Of a stretch of DNA of 8,470 nt, positions 1 to 6,641 are shown in pieces (positions within the stretch are counted from its first letter, which is position 1; each line of letters opens with the position of its first letter). The notes under the pieces were generated by a model. It ran no database searches and was not told the origin of the DNA. It worked only from the letters and a program-made list of their open reading frames with translations. The translations under genes and the position numbers were made by a program. The DNA lies in contig JAEXHR010000336.1 in NCBI GenBank assembly GCA_023449855.1, positions 1 to 8,470 on the forward strand, in the 5' to 3' direction. The stretch comes from Pseudomonadota bacterium. GTDB taxonomy: Bacteria; Pseudomonadota; Alphaproteobacteria; Rhizobiales; Xanthobacteraceae.

Positions 1-1098
1 CAGCATGGGCGTGCGGAACTCGATCGACCCGCCCCACATGGTGGCGATCCACGAGAAGATCTTAACACCCGTCGGCACCGCGATGATCATCGTGGCGGCG
101 ACAAAGTAGGCCTGCGTGTCGGCATCCATGCCAACCGTGTACATGTGGTGGGCCCACACGACGAAGCCGACGACGCCGATCGCGACCATGGCGTACGCCA
201 TGCCGAGATAGCCGAAGACGGGCTTCTTCGAGAAGGTCGAGACGATCTGGCTGACGATGCCGAAGCCCGGAAGAATGAGGATGTAGACTTCCGGATGGCC
301 GAAGAACCAGAACAGATGCTGGAACAGCACCGGGTCGCCGCCCTTGGACGGCACGAAGAAGCTGGTGCCGAAATTGCGGTCGGTGAGCAGCATGGTGATG
401 GCGCCGGCGAGAACCGGGAGCGACAGCAGCAGCAGGAACACCGTCACCAGGATCGACCAGACGAACAGCGGCATCTTGTGCAACGTCATGCCGGGCGCGC
501 GCATGTTGAAGATCGTGGTGATGAAGTTGATGGCGCCGAGGATCGACGACGCACCGGCGATATGCAGCGCCAGGATCGCGAAGTCCACGGCCGGGCCGGG
601 ATGGCCGGAGGTCGAGAGCGGCGCATACATGGTCCAGCCGGCGCCGACGCCGTTGGCGCCGGGCTCGCCTTCCACGAAGGTGGAGATGATGAGCAGCGCA
701 AACGCCGCCGGCAGCAGCCAGAACGACACGTTGTTCATGCGCGGGAAGGCCATGTCCGGCGCGCCGATCATCAGCGGCACCATCCAGTTGCCGAAGCCGC
801 CGATCATCGCGGGCATGACCATGAAGAAGATCATGATCAGGCCGTGCGAGGTGACGAAGACGTTGTAGGTGTGCGCCTCATGGAAGATCTGCACGCCCGG
901 ATACATCAGCTCGATGCGGATCAGGATCGACATCAGGCCGCCGATGACGCCGGCCACGATCGCGAAGATAAGGTACATCGTGCCGATGTCCTTATGGTTC
1001 GTCGAATAGACGTAACGACGCCACCCGGTCGGATGCGCATGCGCATGATCGTCGTGAGCGTGATCAGTATGAGCCGGTGTTGCCGCGGTCGTTGCCAT
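1..1098 (-). CDS. ctaD: Cytochrome c oxidase subunit I (aa3 type), 3' end cut by window edge
   Basis: Catalytic subunit of the respiratory haem-copper oxidase in the inner membrane; it reduces O2 to water with electrons from cytochrome c and pumps protons. The window holds the first 366 codons of about 530-540. Seen in the sequence: TSHG with the low-spin haem a ligand His85; IGAPDMAFPRMNN at 111-123, with Asp115 at the D-channel mouth; GHPEVY at 267-272, with CuB ligand His268, Glu270 and the cross-linking Tyr272; CuB ligands His317-His318; and PTGVK with K-channel Lys346. Spacings match the mitochondrial enzyme (His240/Tyr244, His290/291, Lys319) at a constant offset of 28. The start is ATG at 1098, preceded by AGGA seven bases upstream. 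The N-terminus has an unusual His-rich stretch (residues 10-22). It lies downstream of ctaC on the same strand, 104 bases away, so the two are probably co-transcribed. Identification is secure; roles of residues come from family knowledge. Confidence 0.97.
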   Translation of the reverse strand, partial: MATTAATPAHTDHAHDDHAHAHPTGWRRYVYSTNHKDIGTMYLIFAIVAGVIGGLMSILIRIELMYPGVQIFHEAHTYNVFVTSHGLIMIFFMVMPAMIGGFGNWMVPLMIGAPDMAFPRMNNVSFWLLPAAFALLIISTFVEGEPGANGVGAGWTMYAPLSTSGHPGPAVDFAILALHIAGASSILGAINFITTIFNMRAPGMTLHKMPLFVWSILVTVFLLLLSLPVLAGAITMLLTDRNFGTSFFVPSKGGDPVLFQHLFWFFGHPEVYILILPGFGIVSQIVSTFSKKPVFGYLGMAYAMVAIGVVGFVVWAHHMYTVGMDADTQAYFVAATMIIAVPTGVKIFSWIATMWGGSIEFRTPML

Positions 1099-1179
1099 TT
1101 TCAAATCCTGCTTCGTCGTCTTGGCAGTCTTTTCGGACCTCGCGGTCCCCTCGCCCAATTCCTCAAATCAGATCGGCAC

Positions 1180-1195
1180 GGAGCCTTGCGGCTCC
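1180..1195 (-). other. GNRA-capped hairpin in the ctaC-ctaD spacer
   Basis: On the minus (transcribed) strand the spacer contains GGAGCC-GCAA-GGCTCC, a perfect 6-bp GC-rich stem closed by a GCAA tetraloop, starting 7 bases past the ctaC stop codon. No run of U follows it, so it is a poor fit to an intrinsic terminator. A stabilising or processing hairpin between two oxidase cistrons is the more natural reading. The structure is seen directly; the role is inferred. Confidence 0.5.
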
Positions 1196-1202
1196 CCCTG
1201 CC

Positions 1203-2048
1203 TCACTGCGCCTGCGTGGTGGCCGCCGAAGCAAACGTGCTCGACGGATTGCTGGCGAACTTCTTCTTGGCCTGCTCGACCCAGGTCGCAAATTCCTGCT
1301 CGGTCACGACACGGATCGCGATCGGCATGAAGGCGTGATCCTTGCCGCACAATTCCGAGCACTGGCCGTAGAACATGCCGGTCTTGGTGGCCTTGAACCA
1401 GGTCTCGTTCAGACGGCCCGGGATCGCATCGATCTTGATGCCGAAGGATGGCACCGCGAAGGAATGGATCACATCCGCCGCCGTGGTCTGCACGCGGACC
1501 ACCTTGTTCACCGGCACCACCACTTCGTTGTCCACCGCAAGGAGGCGCGGCTGCTTGTCGGCAGCCATCAGCGAGTCAAATTCGAACGGGCCGTTATCCG
1601 GATAGGAGTAGGTCCAGAACCACTGCTTCCCGGTGGCCTTGATGGTCAGGTCGGCTTTCGGAATATCGAGCTGCAGAAACAGCAGCCGGAACGAGGGCAC
1701 CGCGACCGCAACCAGGATCAGCACCGGAATGATCGTCCACGCCACTTCGATCAGCGTGTTGTGGGTCGTCTTCGACGGAACCGGATTGGCCTTGGAATTG
1801 AACTTGACCACCACGATGATCAGCAACACCAGCACGAACACCGTGATGGCAGTGATCAGCCAGAGCAGAAAATTGTGAAACCAGGTGATGTTCTCCATCA
1901 CCGGCGTGGCCGCATCCTGAAGCTTGTACTCCCAGGGTGCGGGCTGACCCATCACCTGAGCAAAGGCAGCGCCGCTCACAGCGAGACCGGCCCCAATAAC
2001 CGCTAACCCCAGCAACCGGTGGCCAAACAGGCCCCTCAGCATCCTCAT
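1203..2048 (-). CDS. ctaC: Cytochrome c oxidase subunit II, CuA-binding
   Basis: Subunit II accepts electrons from cytochrome c at its periplasmic dinuclear CuA centre and passes them to haem a of subunit I. The 281-residue product has a signal peptide (hydrophobic core about 12-28, likely cut after AFA at 30), two membrane helices (about 60-82 and 102-125) and a cupredoxin-fold domain. Visible motifs: LIEVAWTIIP with Glu101, the QWFWTYSYP aromatic segment (142-150) used in electron entry, and a complete CuA set: His195, then CSELCGKDHAFM giving Cys230, Glu232, Cys234, His238 and Met241. I chose ATG 2048 because GGGAG lies eight bases upstream and the signal peptide then has a normal length. 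An in-frame ATG at 2081 would add 11 residues and lacks a good ribosome binding site. An internal ATG at 2042 is less likely. ctaD follows on the same strand. Confidence 0.96.
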   Translation of the reverse strand: MRMLRGLFGHRLLGLAVIGAGLAVSGAAFAQVMGQPAPWEYKLQDAATPVMENITWFHNFLLWLITAITVFVLVLLIIVVVKFNSKANPVPSKTTHNTLIEVAWTIIPVLILVAVAVPSFRLLFLQLDIPKADLTIKATGKQWFWTYSYPDNGPFEFDSLMAADKQPRLLAVDNEVVVPVNKVVRVQTTAADVIHSFAVPSFGIKIDAIPGRLNETWFKATKTGMFYGQCSELCGKDHAFMPIAIRVVTEQEFATWVEQAKKKFASNPSSTFASAATTQAQ

Positions 2049-2095
2049 GCCGCGCGCGCTCCCATGTAAAATCTTACGCATCCCGGTATTGCCCG

Positions 2096-2125
2096 AGTAT
2101 GCGGTCCGAGCCCCCTCCCGAACAA
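2096..2125 (-). promoter_or_regulatory. Weak candidate ctaC promoter
   Basis: Reading the minus strand, TTGTTC (2125-2120) and CATACT (2101-2096) are separated by 18 bases and would start transcription about 40 bases ahead of the ctaC ATG. The match to sigma-70 consensus is partial (3 of 6 and 4 of 6 bases), so this is a position-based guess. No better candidate was seen close to the gene. Confidence 0.2.
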
Positions 2126-2137
2126 ACGGACAAATTG

Positions 2138-2160
2138 ACCAAGGCACTTGCAACCAAGGC
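2138..2160. repeat. Short direct repeat upstream of ctaC
   Basis: ACCAAGGC occurs at 2138-2145 and again at 2153-2160, a 15-base period, about 90 bases ahead of the ctaC start and just upstream of its candidate promoter. Tandem octamers placed like this can be paired activator half-sites, but no named regulator is recognised. Confidence 0.3.
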
Positions 2161-2314
2161 AATCGACCGGAGGGCACGTTAGCCCGCTCGTTAGAATGCG
2201 TCGAAATCCAGCCTCTCAAACCATAATTCTTGACCTGTCGCAATGCAGGAGTGCGGTAACCGGGAATGCATTCGACCGAATTGCACGAAGGTCGTATTTC
2301 CCGCATCACATCAA

Positions 2315-2326
2315 TGACAAATGTCA
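2315..2326. promoter_or_regulatory. 12-bp perfect palindrome, possible operator
   Basis: TGACA-AA-TGTCA is a perfect inverted repeat with a 2-base centre, roughly midway between the divergent ctaC and IalB-family genes. It does not match the FixK/FNR box (TTGAT-N4-ATCAA). It could bind a dimeric regulator, but chance occurrence of a palindrome this size is not excluded. Confidence 0.25.
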
Positions 2327-2581
2327 GTCGCCAGCGAGGGCGCTTGACACCTGCGGTGCCCGCTTTAGGCACGAAATATGCGATGATTGGACAACTGATT
2401 CGCCACAATCGGCGCGCATGCAGCTGTTGTGGCCGCCTTCAAGGCGCCGTCATTGCAGGTTCATTCCGCGCTCTGGAATTCTTCAGCGTTCACAGTGCTG
2501 CCAAACCGATTGCAGAGACCACTGACCATGATCGCGACCGCCAACCACGCCCAAACCACCACCGCCCAAGGATCGATCCGG

Positions 2582-3118
2582 ATGAGGCTTTTGACATCGC
2601 AGCAGCAGCCGACCTTCAGCTGGCGCCGCCTCACGCTCGGTTTTCTGACATTTGCGGCCGTGCTCGCTGCGCCTGCTGTCGCCAGCGCCCAGGGTGCGGT
2701 GAAATCGACGCATGGCGACTGGCAGATTCGCTGCGATACCCCGCCCGGCGCGCAGGCCGAACAATGCGCACTGATCCAGAGCGTGGTGGCTGAAGACCGC
2801 TCCAATGCCGGCCTCACGGTGATCGTGCTGAAGACCGCCGACCAGAAGAGCAAGCTGATGCGCGTCGTGGCACCGCTCGGCGTACTGCTGCCCTCCGGCC
2901 TCGGCCTCAAGCTCGACAATCAGGATGTCGGCCGCGCCGGTTTCGTGCGCTGCCTGCCGAATGGTTGTGTCGCGGAAGTTGTGATGGACGACAAACTGCT
3001 CGGCCAGTTGCGCACGGCGAAGACCGCGACCTTCATCATCTTCGAGACGCCGGAAGAAGGCATCGGCTTCCCGCTGAGCCTGAACGGGCTGGGTGAAGGC
3101 TACGACAAGCTGCCGTAA
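2582..3118 (+). CDS. Secreted invasion-associated locus B (IalB) family protein
   Basis: A small periplasmic or exported protein of the IalB family, first named in Bartonella and common as paralogues in rhizobia and relatives; its biochemical role is not known. The 178-residue product has a signal peptide (hydrophobic stretch about 17-35, likely cut after ASA at 36), then the family hallmark GDWQIRCDTPPG (45-56) and VRCLPNGCVAEV (122-133). It holds four cysteines (51, 62, 124, 129), which probably form two disulfides. The C-terminal segment FETPEEGIGFPLSLNG is also typical. ATG 2582 is chosen because AAGGA sits nine bases upstream and it gives a normal leader. An in-frame ATG at 2528 would add 18 residues and has a poorer ribosome binding site. 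Two arginines ahead of the hydrophobic core (residues 15-16) only loosely resemble a Tat motif. It is divergent from ctaC and converges on the toxin-antitoxin pair, 17 bases away. Confidence 0.88.
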   Translation: MRLLTSQQQPTFSWRRLTLGFLTFAAVLAAPAVASAQGAVKSTHGDWQIRCDTPPGAQAEQCALIQSVVAEDRSNAGLTVIVLKTADQKSKLMRVVAPLGVLLPSGLGLKLDNQDVGRAGFVRCLPNGCVAEVVMDDKLLGQLRTAKTATFIIFETPEEGIGFPLSLNGLGEGYDKLP

Positions 3119-3135
3119 GTTGGGGCGGCAGCCCG

Positions 3136-3465
3136 TTAATAGATTTCGAGGCAAGCAGCCTCATCGCCCGCGAAGGCAGCGATGATGTCCGCATGATTGC
3201 GCAGGAGCGCAGTCAGCGATGCCAGCGACTGATTGCCAGTCCTGATCCAGATGACTTTGGGCGGCCAGCCCAGCAGAATTGCTATGTCCGCGAAATCGGA
3301 GTCTTGCGAGACGATCGCGTAGCCATTGCGTTCGGCAAACTCCCAGATCGTACGATCATCAACACTGTCCATACCGACATGGCGGACATGGATCGAACCC
3401 GGGAAAGTATCTGCGACGGCCTCACACAGCCTGAAACTCAAGTTCTGATCGAACAGAAGCTTCAT
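3136..3465 (-). CDS. DUF5615 PIN-like protein, probable toxin of a VapBC45-like pair
   Basis: A 109-residue protein matching the DUF5615 / COG4634 family of PIN-like putative nucleases, expected to be a cytosolic RNase toxin. It opens with MKLLFDQNLS (Asp6, Asn8), the usual start of this family. It carries further acidic positions at Asp36-Asp37, Glu42 and the SQDSDF motif (Asp55, Asp57), and a basic WIRTGNQS segment (73-80). Clustered carboxylates of this kind bind divalent metal in PIN-type nucleases. The start codon overlaps the stop of the upstream DUF433 gene as ATGA, so translation is probably coupled. The length is normal for the family, and no truncation is seen. Toxin activity is inferred from family and gene pairing; a non-toxic housekeeping nuclease is the alternative. 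Confidence 0.82.
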   Translation of the reverse strand: MKLLFDQNLSFRLCEAVADTFPGSIHVRHVGMDSVDDRTIWEFAERNGYAIVSQDSDFADIAILLGWPPKVIWIRTGNQSLASLTALLRNHADIIAAFAGDEAACLEIY

Positions 3466-3686
3466 TTGAATGCTGTGGTCGTGCGCCTTTCACGATCCGC
3501 CGCGTAAGCCAACGTGGCGAGGATGTCGTCTTCCGTCAATTCGGGGAAGTCGTCGAGAATTTCTTGGTGCGACCTTCCCGCAGCAAGCCATCCGAGCACA
3601 TCGGCTACGGCAATCCGCATGTGACGAATGCAAGGCCGACCACTTCGTTTGCCGGGCTCGAGCGTTATGATCTGCCGGTAATCCAT
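3462..3686 (-). CDS. DUF433 family protein, probable antitoxin partner
   Basis: A 74-residue protein of the DUF433 / COG2442 family, which pairs with DUF5615 proteins as a VapB45-like antitoxin. The N-terminal segment RSGRPCIRHMRIAVADVL (14-31) matches the family pattern usually seen as GxPxIxGTRI. The rest (about 26-62, VLGWLAAGRSHQEILDDFP and LTEDDILATLAYAA) is the family's helix-turn-helix, suggesting DNA binding and autoregulation. The start at 3686 has only a weak GGCGG upstream. It is the first gene of the two-gene cassette, overlapping the DUF5615 start by four bases. A palindrome lies 13-29 bases before its start codon. It lies 39 bases after the PepSY gene on the same strand, so some read-through from there is possible. 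Confidence 0.82.
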   Translation of the reverse strand: MDYRQIITLEPGKRSGRPCIRHMRIAVADVLGWLAAGRSHQEILDDFPELTEDDILATLAYAADRERRTTTAFK

Positions 3687-3698
3687 ACCGCCAGACTA

Positions 3699-3715
3699 GT
3701 ACACTTTTCGTGTAC
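3699..3715. promoter_or_regulatory. Palindrome upstream of the toxin-antitoxin cassette, candidate operator
   Basis: GTACAC-TTTTC-GTGTAC is a perfect 6-bp inverted repeat with a 5-base centre, in the 39-base gap between the PepSY stop and the DUF433 start. Antitoxins with a helix-turn-helix commonly bind such a site over their own promoter. In RNA it could also form a small hairpin, but no U-run follows, so a terminator is less likely. Seen directly; the function is inferred from position. Confidence 0.5.
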
Positions 3716-3725
3716 GCGCACCCTT

Positions 3726-4916
3726 TTATTCCCCAGCTACCAGCCCCGCCGCACGCTGGTGATTGCGGCTCGGCTTCGACAGCGCCCGTAAACGGCGCCG
3801 CGAAAAATACAGGATGAAGCCCGTGACCATGAACAGCGGCATCAATGCTGCCGCGATCATGAACAGGATGCGGCCAACCAGCCCGAAAGCCGCGCCGGTG
3901 TGGATCTGCAGGACACGCTGCAGGATGCTGTCGCCGACGGATTTGTCGGCATAGCGCTCGACCGCGATGACGCGCCCGGTGGCGCCATCGATGCGGAAAT
4001 CGTCGCGTGCGACATCGTGCGGTGCATCCTTCGCCAGCGACCGCAGACGCACAGGGCCCGGGCCGTTCGGCACCTGCAGATAGACATTGGCGTATTGGCT
4101 GCCCTGATCGGCGAGGAAGGTGGCCCACGCGCGATCCAGCGACGGCGCGACAGCAGCCTCGGCCGCATTGCCGGACCTCGCGCCACCCTTGGCACCTGCG
4201 GGCGCCTTCGCGGCCACGGGCGGCTTGCTCGACAGCAGCCAGGTGGCGCTGGCTTTATACCAGTCGAACGACCACCACAGGCCGGTGAGAATGGTAACGA
4301 CATAGATCGGCAGCACCCATGTGCCGGCAACGCTATGCAGCGACCAGTGAAAAGCGCGGCCGGGCATCGCCAGATTGGGCTTCAGCCACGCCTTGATGCT
4401 GCGGATGCGACGCGGCCAGCGCAGCACCATGCCGGAGATCAGCAGTACCAGCAGGCCGATGGCACACACGCCGGTGATCAGGCGGCCGTATCCGTTGCCA
4501 TTGCCGGGCAGCAGCAGGAAGCGATGCAGGTTGCGCAGCGTGGCGAAGAAGCCCTCGCCACTGACCGACGACAGGACGCGGCCATCATAGGGATCGACGA
4601 AAACCGACGAGCGCTCGCCGGCTTCGTTGCGCGCAAAGCGCGCCCGCACGGTGGCGCCCGGCTCGCTGGACAGCATCATCAGCTGAACCTTGCCGGCGCC
4701 CGGCTGGCCCTGCAGCCGCGCCACGATCTCATCCGGCGTCAGCACCGGCGCCGATCGCAGCTCGACCCTGGCAACATCGCGATTGAGCGCGGCGACGATC
4801 TCGTCCTCGAACGACAGCATCGCGCCGGTCAGGCCCATCAGGGCGACAACCAATGCGATGGCGAGGCCGATAATGGAATGAACCTGCAGGAAGGCGGATT
4901 TGATCGGAGAGGCCAT
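3726..4916 (-). CDS. PepSY-associated membrane protein (PepSY_TM, COG3182-like)
   Basis: A 396-residue inner-membrane protein of the PepSY_TM family, whose members are often iron-regulated and next to siderophore receptors and are proposed to help reduce or release ferric iron. Predicted order: TM1 about 10-35, a PepSY-like periplasmic domain about 50-120 (ending VDPYDGRVLSSV), TM2 about 145-166, TM3 about 198-217, a second periplasmic region with another PepSY-like ending (IDGATGRVIAVERY, 309-322), and TM4 about 347-371 before a basic tail. Membrane-proximal histidines at 13 (QVHSIIG), 131 (LRNLHRF), 190 and 194 (FHWSLHSVAGTW) and 339 (LQIHTG) are where the family could bind haem or metal. 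An Ala/Gly/Lys-rich linker (about 231-258) follows TM3. No flavin reductase domain is fused. The start is the only in-frame ATG before an upstream stop; its ribosome binding site is weak. No TonB receptor lies adjacent, so the substrate is unknown. Confidence 0.85.
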   Translation of the reverse strand: MASPIKSAFLQVHSIIGLAIALVVALMGLTGAMLSFEDEIVAALNRDVARVELRSAPVLTPDEIVARLQGQPGAGKVQLMMLSSEPGATVRARFARNEAGERSSVFVDPYDGRVLSSVSGEGFFATLRNLHRFLLLPGNGNGYGRLITGVCAIGLLVLLISGMVLRWPRRIRSIKAWLKPNLAMPGRAFHWSLHSVAGTWVLPIYVVTILTGLWWSFDWYKASATWLLSSKPPVAAKAPAGAKGGARSGNAAEAAVAPSLDRAWATFLADQGSQYANVYLQVPNGPGPVRLRSLAKDAPHDVARDDFRIDGATGRVIAVERYADKSVGDSILQRVLQIHTGAAFGLVGRILFMIAAALMPLFMVTGFILYFSRRRLRALSKPSRNHQRAAGLVAGE

Positions 4917-5213
4917 GGGCAGCAGAAATACGGGCTGGAGAACGAGATGCGTCGGGTCTCAGCGCCCGCTGCGGCAATGATCACGCTTACCGCACCGCCA
5001 TAGAGCGAACCACAGCGGTAATTTGTAATCGCTCCAAACTGGAACCCGGCCGGCGGCGCCATGCCTCTCCCATTTTGTAGCCGGGTACCTATCTTCCTCT
5101 GCGAACAGCTGTATCGTTCGAGGTTACGCCGATGTAAGGCGACCCGATCATGGGTTGCCGCTACAAGGTACAACCGCCTCGGGTGCAGCAATGCCCGCCG
5201 TTCTGGAGCCTGC
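4917..5213. other. Divergent intergenic region between the PepSY gene and tldD
   Basis: About 300 bases with no convincing gene. The tldD frame stays open back to an ATG at 5061, but that stretch encodes a Cys/Arg-rich sequence unlike TldD N-termini. An inverted repeat, TTACCGC at 4987-4993 and GCGGTAA at 5015-5021 (21 bases between the arms), could be a paired operator or a chance match. No strong sigma-70 promoter was recognised for either gene. Confidence 0.45.
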
Positions 5214-6641
5214 ATGACCAACCTCGCCACCACCTCCCTGCTCGACCGCACCAATCTCGACCGCGATGAGGTCCGCCGCGAATTGCTTCGCGGACTGCAG
5301 GGAGCCGACGATGGCGAGCTGTTTCTCGAATACAGCCAGAGCGAGGCGCTCGGCTTCGACAACGGGCGGCTGAAGCAGGCGACCTACGACACCGCACAGG
5401 GTTTTGGCCTGCGCGCCGTGAAGGACGACGCGGTCGGCTATGCGCATTCCTCGGACGTTTCGATCCCTGCGCTGATCCGCGCGGCGGATGCCGTGAGCGC
5501 GGTGCGCGGCGGCTATAACGGCACGTTTGCCGCGGCGCCGTCCCACACCAACGTCAAGCTCTATCACGACGACAATCCGCTGGATGCGCCCGGATTCGAG
5601 GCCAAGGTCAAGCTGCTCGCCGAGATCGACGCCTATGTGCGCGACAAGGACCCGCGCGTGCGCCAGGTCTCGGTGTCGCTCGGCGCCTCGTGGCAGGTGG
5701 TGGAGATCATCCGCCCGGACGGCGAGAGCTATCGCGACATCCGCCCGCTGGTGCGCGTCAACATTTCCGTGGTCGCCGGCCAGGGCGACCGCCAGGAGAG
5801 CGGCAGCAAGGGTTATGGCGGTCGCGAGGGCTATGCGCGCTTCATCGAGAGCGCCAACTGGCGCGCCGCCGCCGACGGCGCGCTGCGCGAGGCGCTGGTG
5901 AATCTCGAATCGATCCCCGCTCCGGCCGGCGAAATGGATGTGGTGCTCGGCCCCGGCTGGCCCGGCGTGATGCTGCATGAGGCCGTCGGCCACGGGCTCG
6001 AGGGTGACTTCAACCGCAAGAAAACCTCGGCCTTTGCCGGCCTGCTCGGCCAGCAGGTTGCCGCCAAGGGCGTCACCGTGGTCGATGACGGCACCATCTC
6101 GTCGCGCCGCGGCTCGCTGTCCATCGATGACGAGGGCACTCCGACCAACCGCACGGTGCTGATCGAGGACGGCATCCTCGTCGGCTACATGCAGGACCGC
6201 CAGAACGCACGCCTGATGGGCATGAAGCCCACCGGCAACGGCCGCCGGCAGGGCTATGCCCATGTGCCGATGCCGCGAATGACCAACACCAACATGCTGG
6301 CCGGCCTGCGCGATCCTGCAGAGATCTTGGCTTCCGTGAAGAACGGCATCTATGCCGTGAACTTCGGCGGCGGCCAGGTCGACATCACATCCGGCAAGTA
6401 TGTTTTCCAGTGTACCGAGGCCTACAAGATCGAGAACGGCAAGATCGGCGCGCCGCTGAAGGGCGCCATGATGATCGGCAACGGTCCCACCGACCTGCAC
6501 CGTATCAGCATGATCGGCAACGATCTCGCCCTCGATGACGGCATCGGCACTTGCGGCAAGCATGGCCAGGGCGTGCCGGTCGGCGTCGGCCAGCCAACGC
6601 TGCGCATGGACAAGGTGACGATCGGAGGAACGGGCTCGTGA
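5214..6641 (+). CDS. tldD: TldD metalloprotease
   Basis: TldD forms, with PmbA/TldE, a cytosolic zinc protease that trims unfolded peptides; in Escherichia coli the pair matures microcin B17 and degrades the CcdA antitoxin. The 475-residue length is normal. The metal motif LHEAVGHGLE contains HExxxH (His255, Glu256, His260), and GIGTCGKHGQGVPVGVGQP (443-461) supplies the conserved Cys447 expected as the third metal ligand. Other family signatures are GFGLRAV (63-69), GGREGYARF (202-210) and the NFGGGQVDITSGKYVF stretch (383-398). I chose ATG 5214 because GGAG lies five bases upstream and the protein then begins like other TldDs; an extension back to 5061 is unlikely. No pmbA is in the window, as is usual because the partner is encoded elsewhere. 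It heads the four-gene plus-strand unit, and its stop overlaps the next start (GTGA). Confidence 0.96.
   Translation: MTNLATTSLLDRTNLDRDEVRRELLRGLQGADDGELFLEYSQSEALGFDNGRLKQATYDTAQGFGLRAVKDDAVGYAHSSDVSIPALIRAADAVSAVRGGYNGTFAAAPSHTNVKLYHDDNPLDAPGFEAKVKLLAEIDAYVRDKDPRVRQVSVSLGASWQVVEIIRPDGESYRDIRPLVRVNISVVAGQGDRQESGSKGYGGREGYARFIESANWRAAADGALREALVNLESIPAPAGEMDVVLGPGWPGVMLHEAVGHGLEGDFNRKKTSAFAGLLGQQVAAKGVTVVDDGTISSRRGSLSIDDEGTPTNRTVLIEDGILVGYMQDRQNARLMGMKPTGNGRRQGYAHVPMPRMTNTNMLAGLRDPAEILASVKNGIYAVNFGGGQVDITSGKYVFQCTEAYKIENGKIGAPLKGAMMIGNGPTDLHRISMIGNDLALDDGIGTCGKHGQGVPVGVGQPTLRMDKVTIGGTGS

Larger units (their letters stand above)
2049..2581. other. Divergent intergenic region between ctaC and the IalB-family gene
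   Basis: About 530 bases with no convincing gene: ORFs crossing it on either strand run into the shadows of ctaC or the IalB gene and have unconvincing composition. Its base composition is visibly less GC-rich than the flanking genes. It should hold promoters for both neighbours. It contains an 8-bp direct repeat, a 12-bp perfect palindrome and a weak candidate ctaC promoter, all listed separately. If the IalB gene starts at its alternative ATG at 2528, the region ends at 2527. Confidence 0.6.

Noticed and set aside
145..1338. Long plus-strand open frame of 397 codons opposite ctaD
   Set aside because: It is the shadow of ctaD and the ctaC end; its His/Arg/Asp-rich composition has no family signature, while the minus strand encodes an unmistakable oxidase subunit.
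1077..2006. 309-codon plus-strand open frame opposite ctaC
   Set aside because: Antisense shadow of ctaC; the Arg/His-rich product has no recognisable domain.
2344..2349. TTGACA consensus -35 on the plus strand as promoter of the IalB gene
   Set aside because: No acceptable -10 element lies 16-18 bases downstream, and it is over 200 bases from the start codon.
2434..2446. CGCCTT-C-AAGGCG palindrome upstream of the IalB gene
   Set aside because: A 1-base centre cannot form an RNA loop, and nothing in its position supports an operator; likely chance in GC-rich sequence.
3123..3134. GGGC-GGCA-GCCC hairpin after the IalB gene as a terminator
   Set aside because: The stem is only 4 bp and no U-run follows, so it is not distinguishable from chance in GC-rich DNA.
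2483..3154. 223-codon minus-strand open frame opposite the IalB gene
   Set aside because: Shadow frame; the plus strand has a signal peptide and conserved cysteine motifs of a known family.
5061..5213. N-terminal extension of tldD by 51 codons
   Set aside because: The extension is Cys/Arg-rich and unlike TldD, and the internal ATG at 5214 has a ribosome binding site and gives the normal family length.
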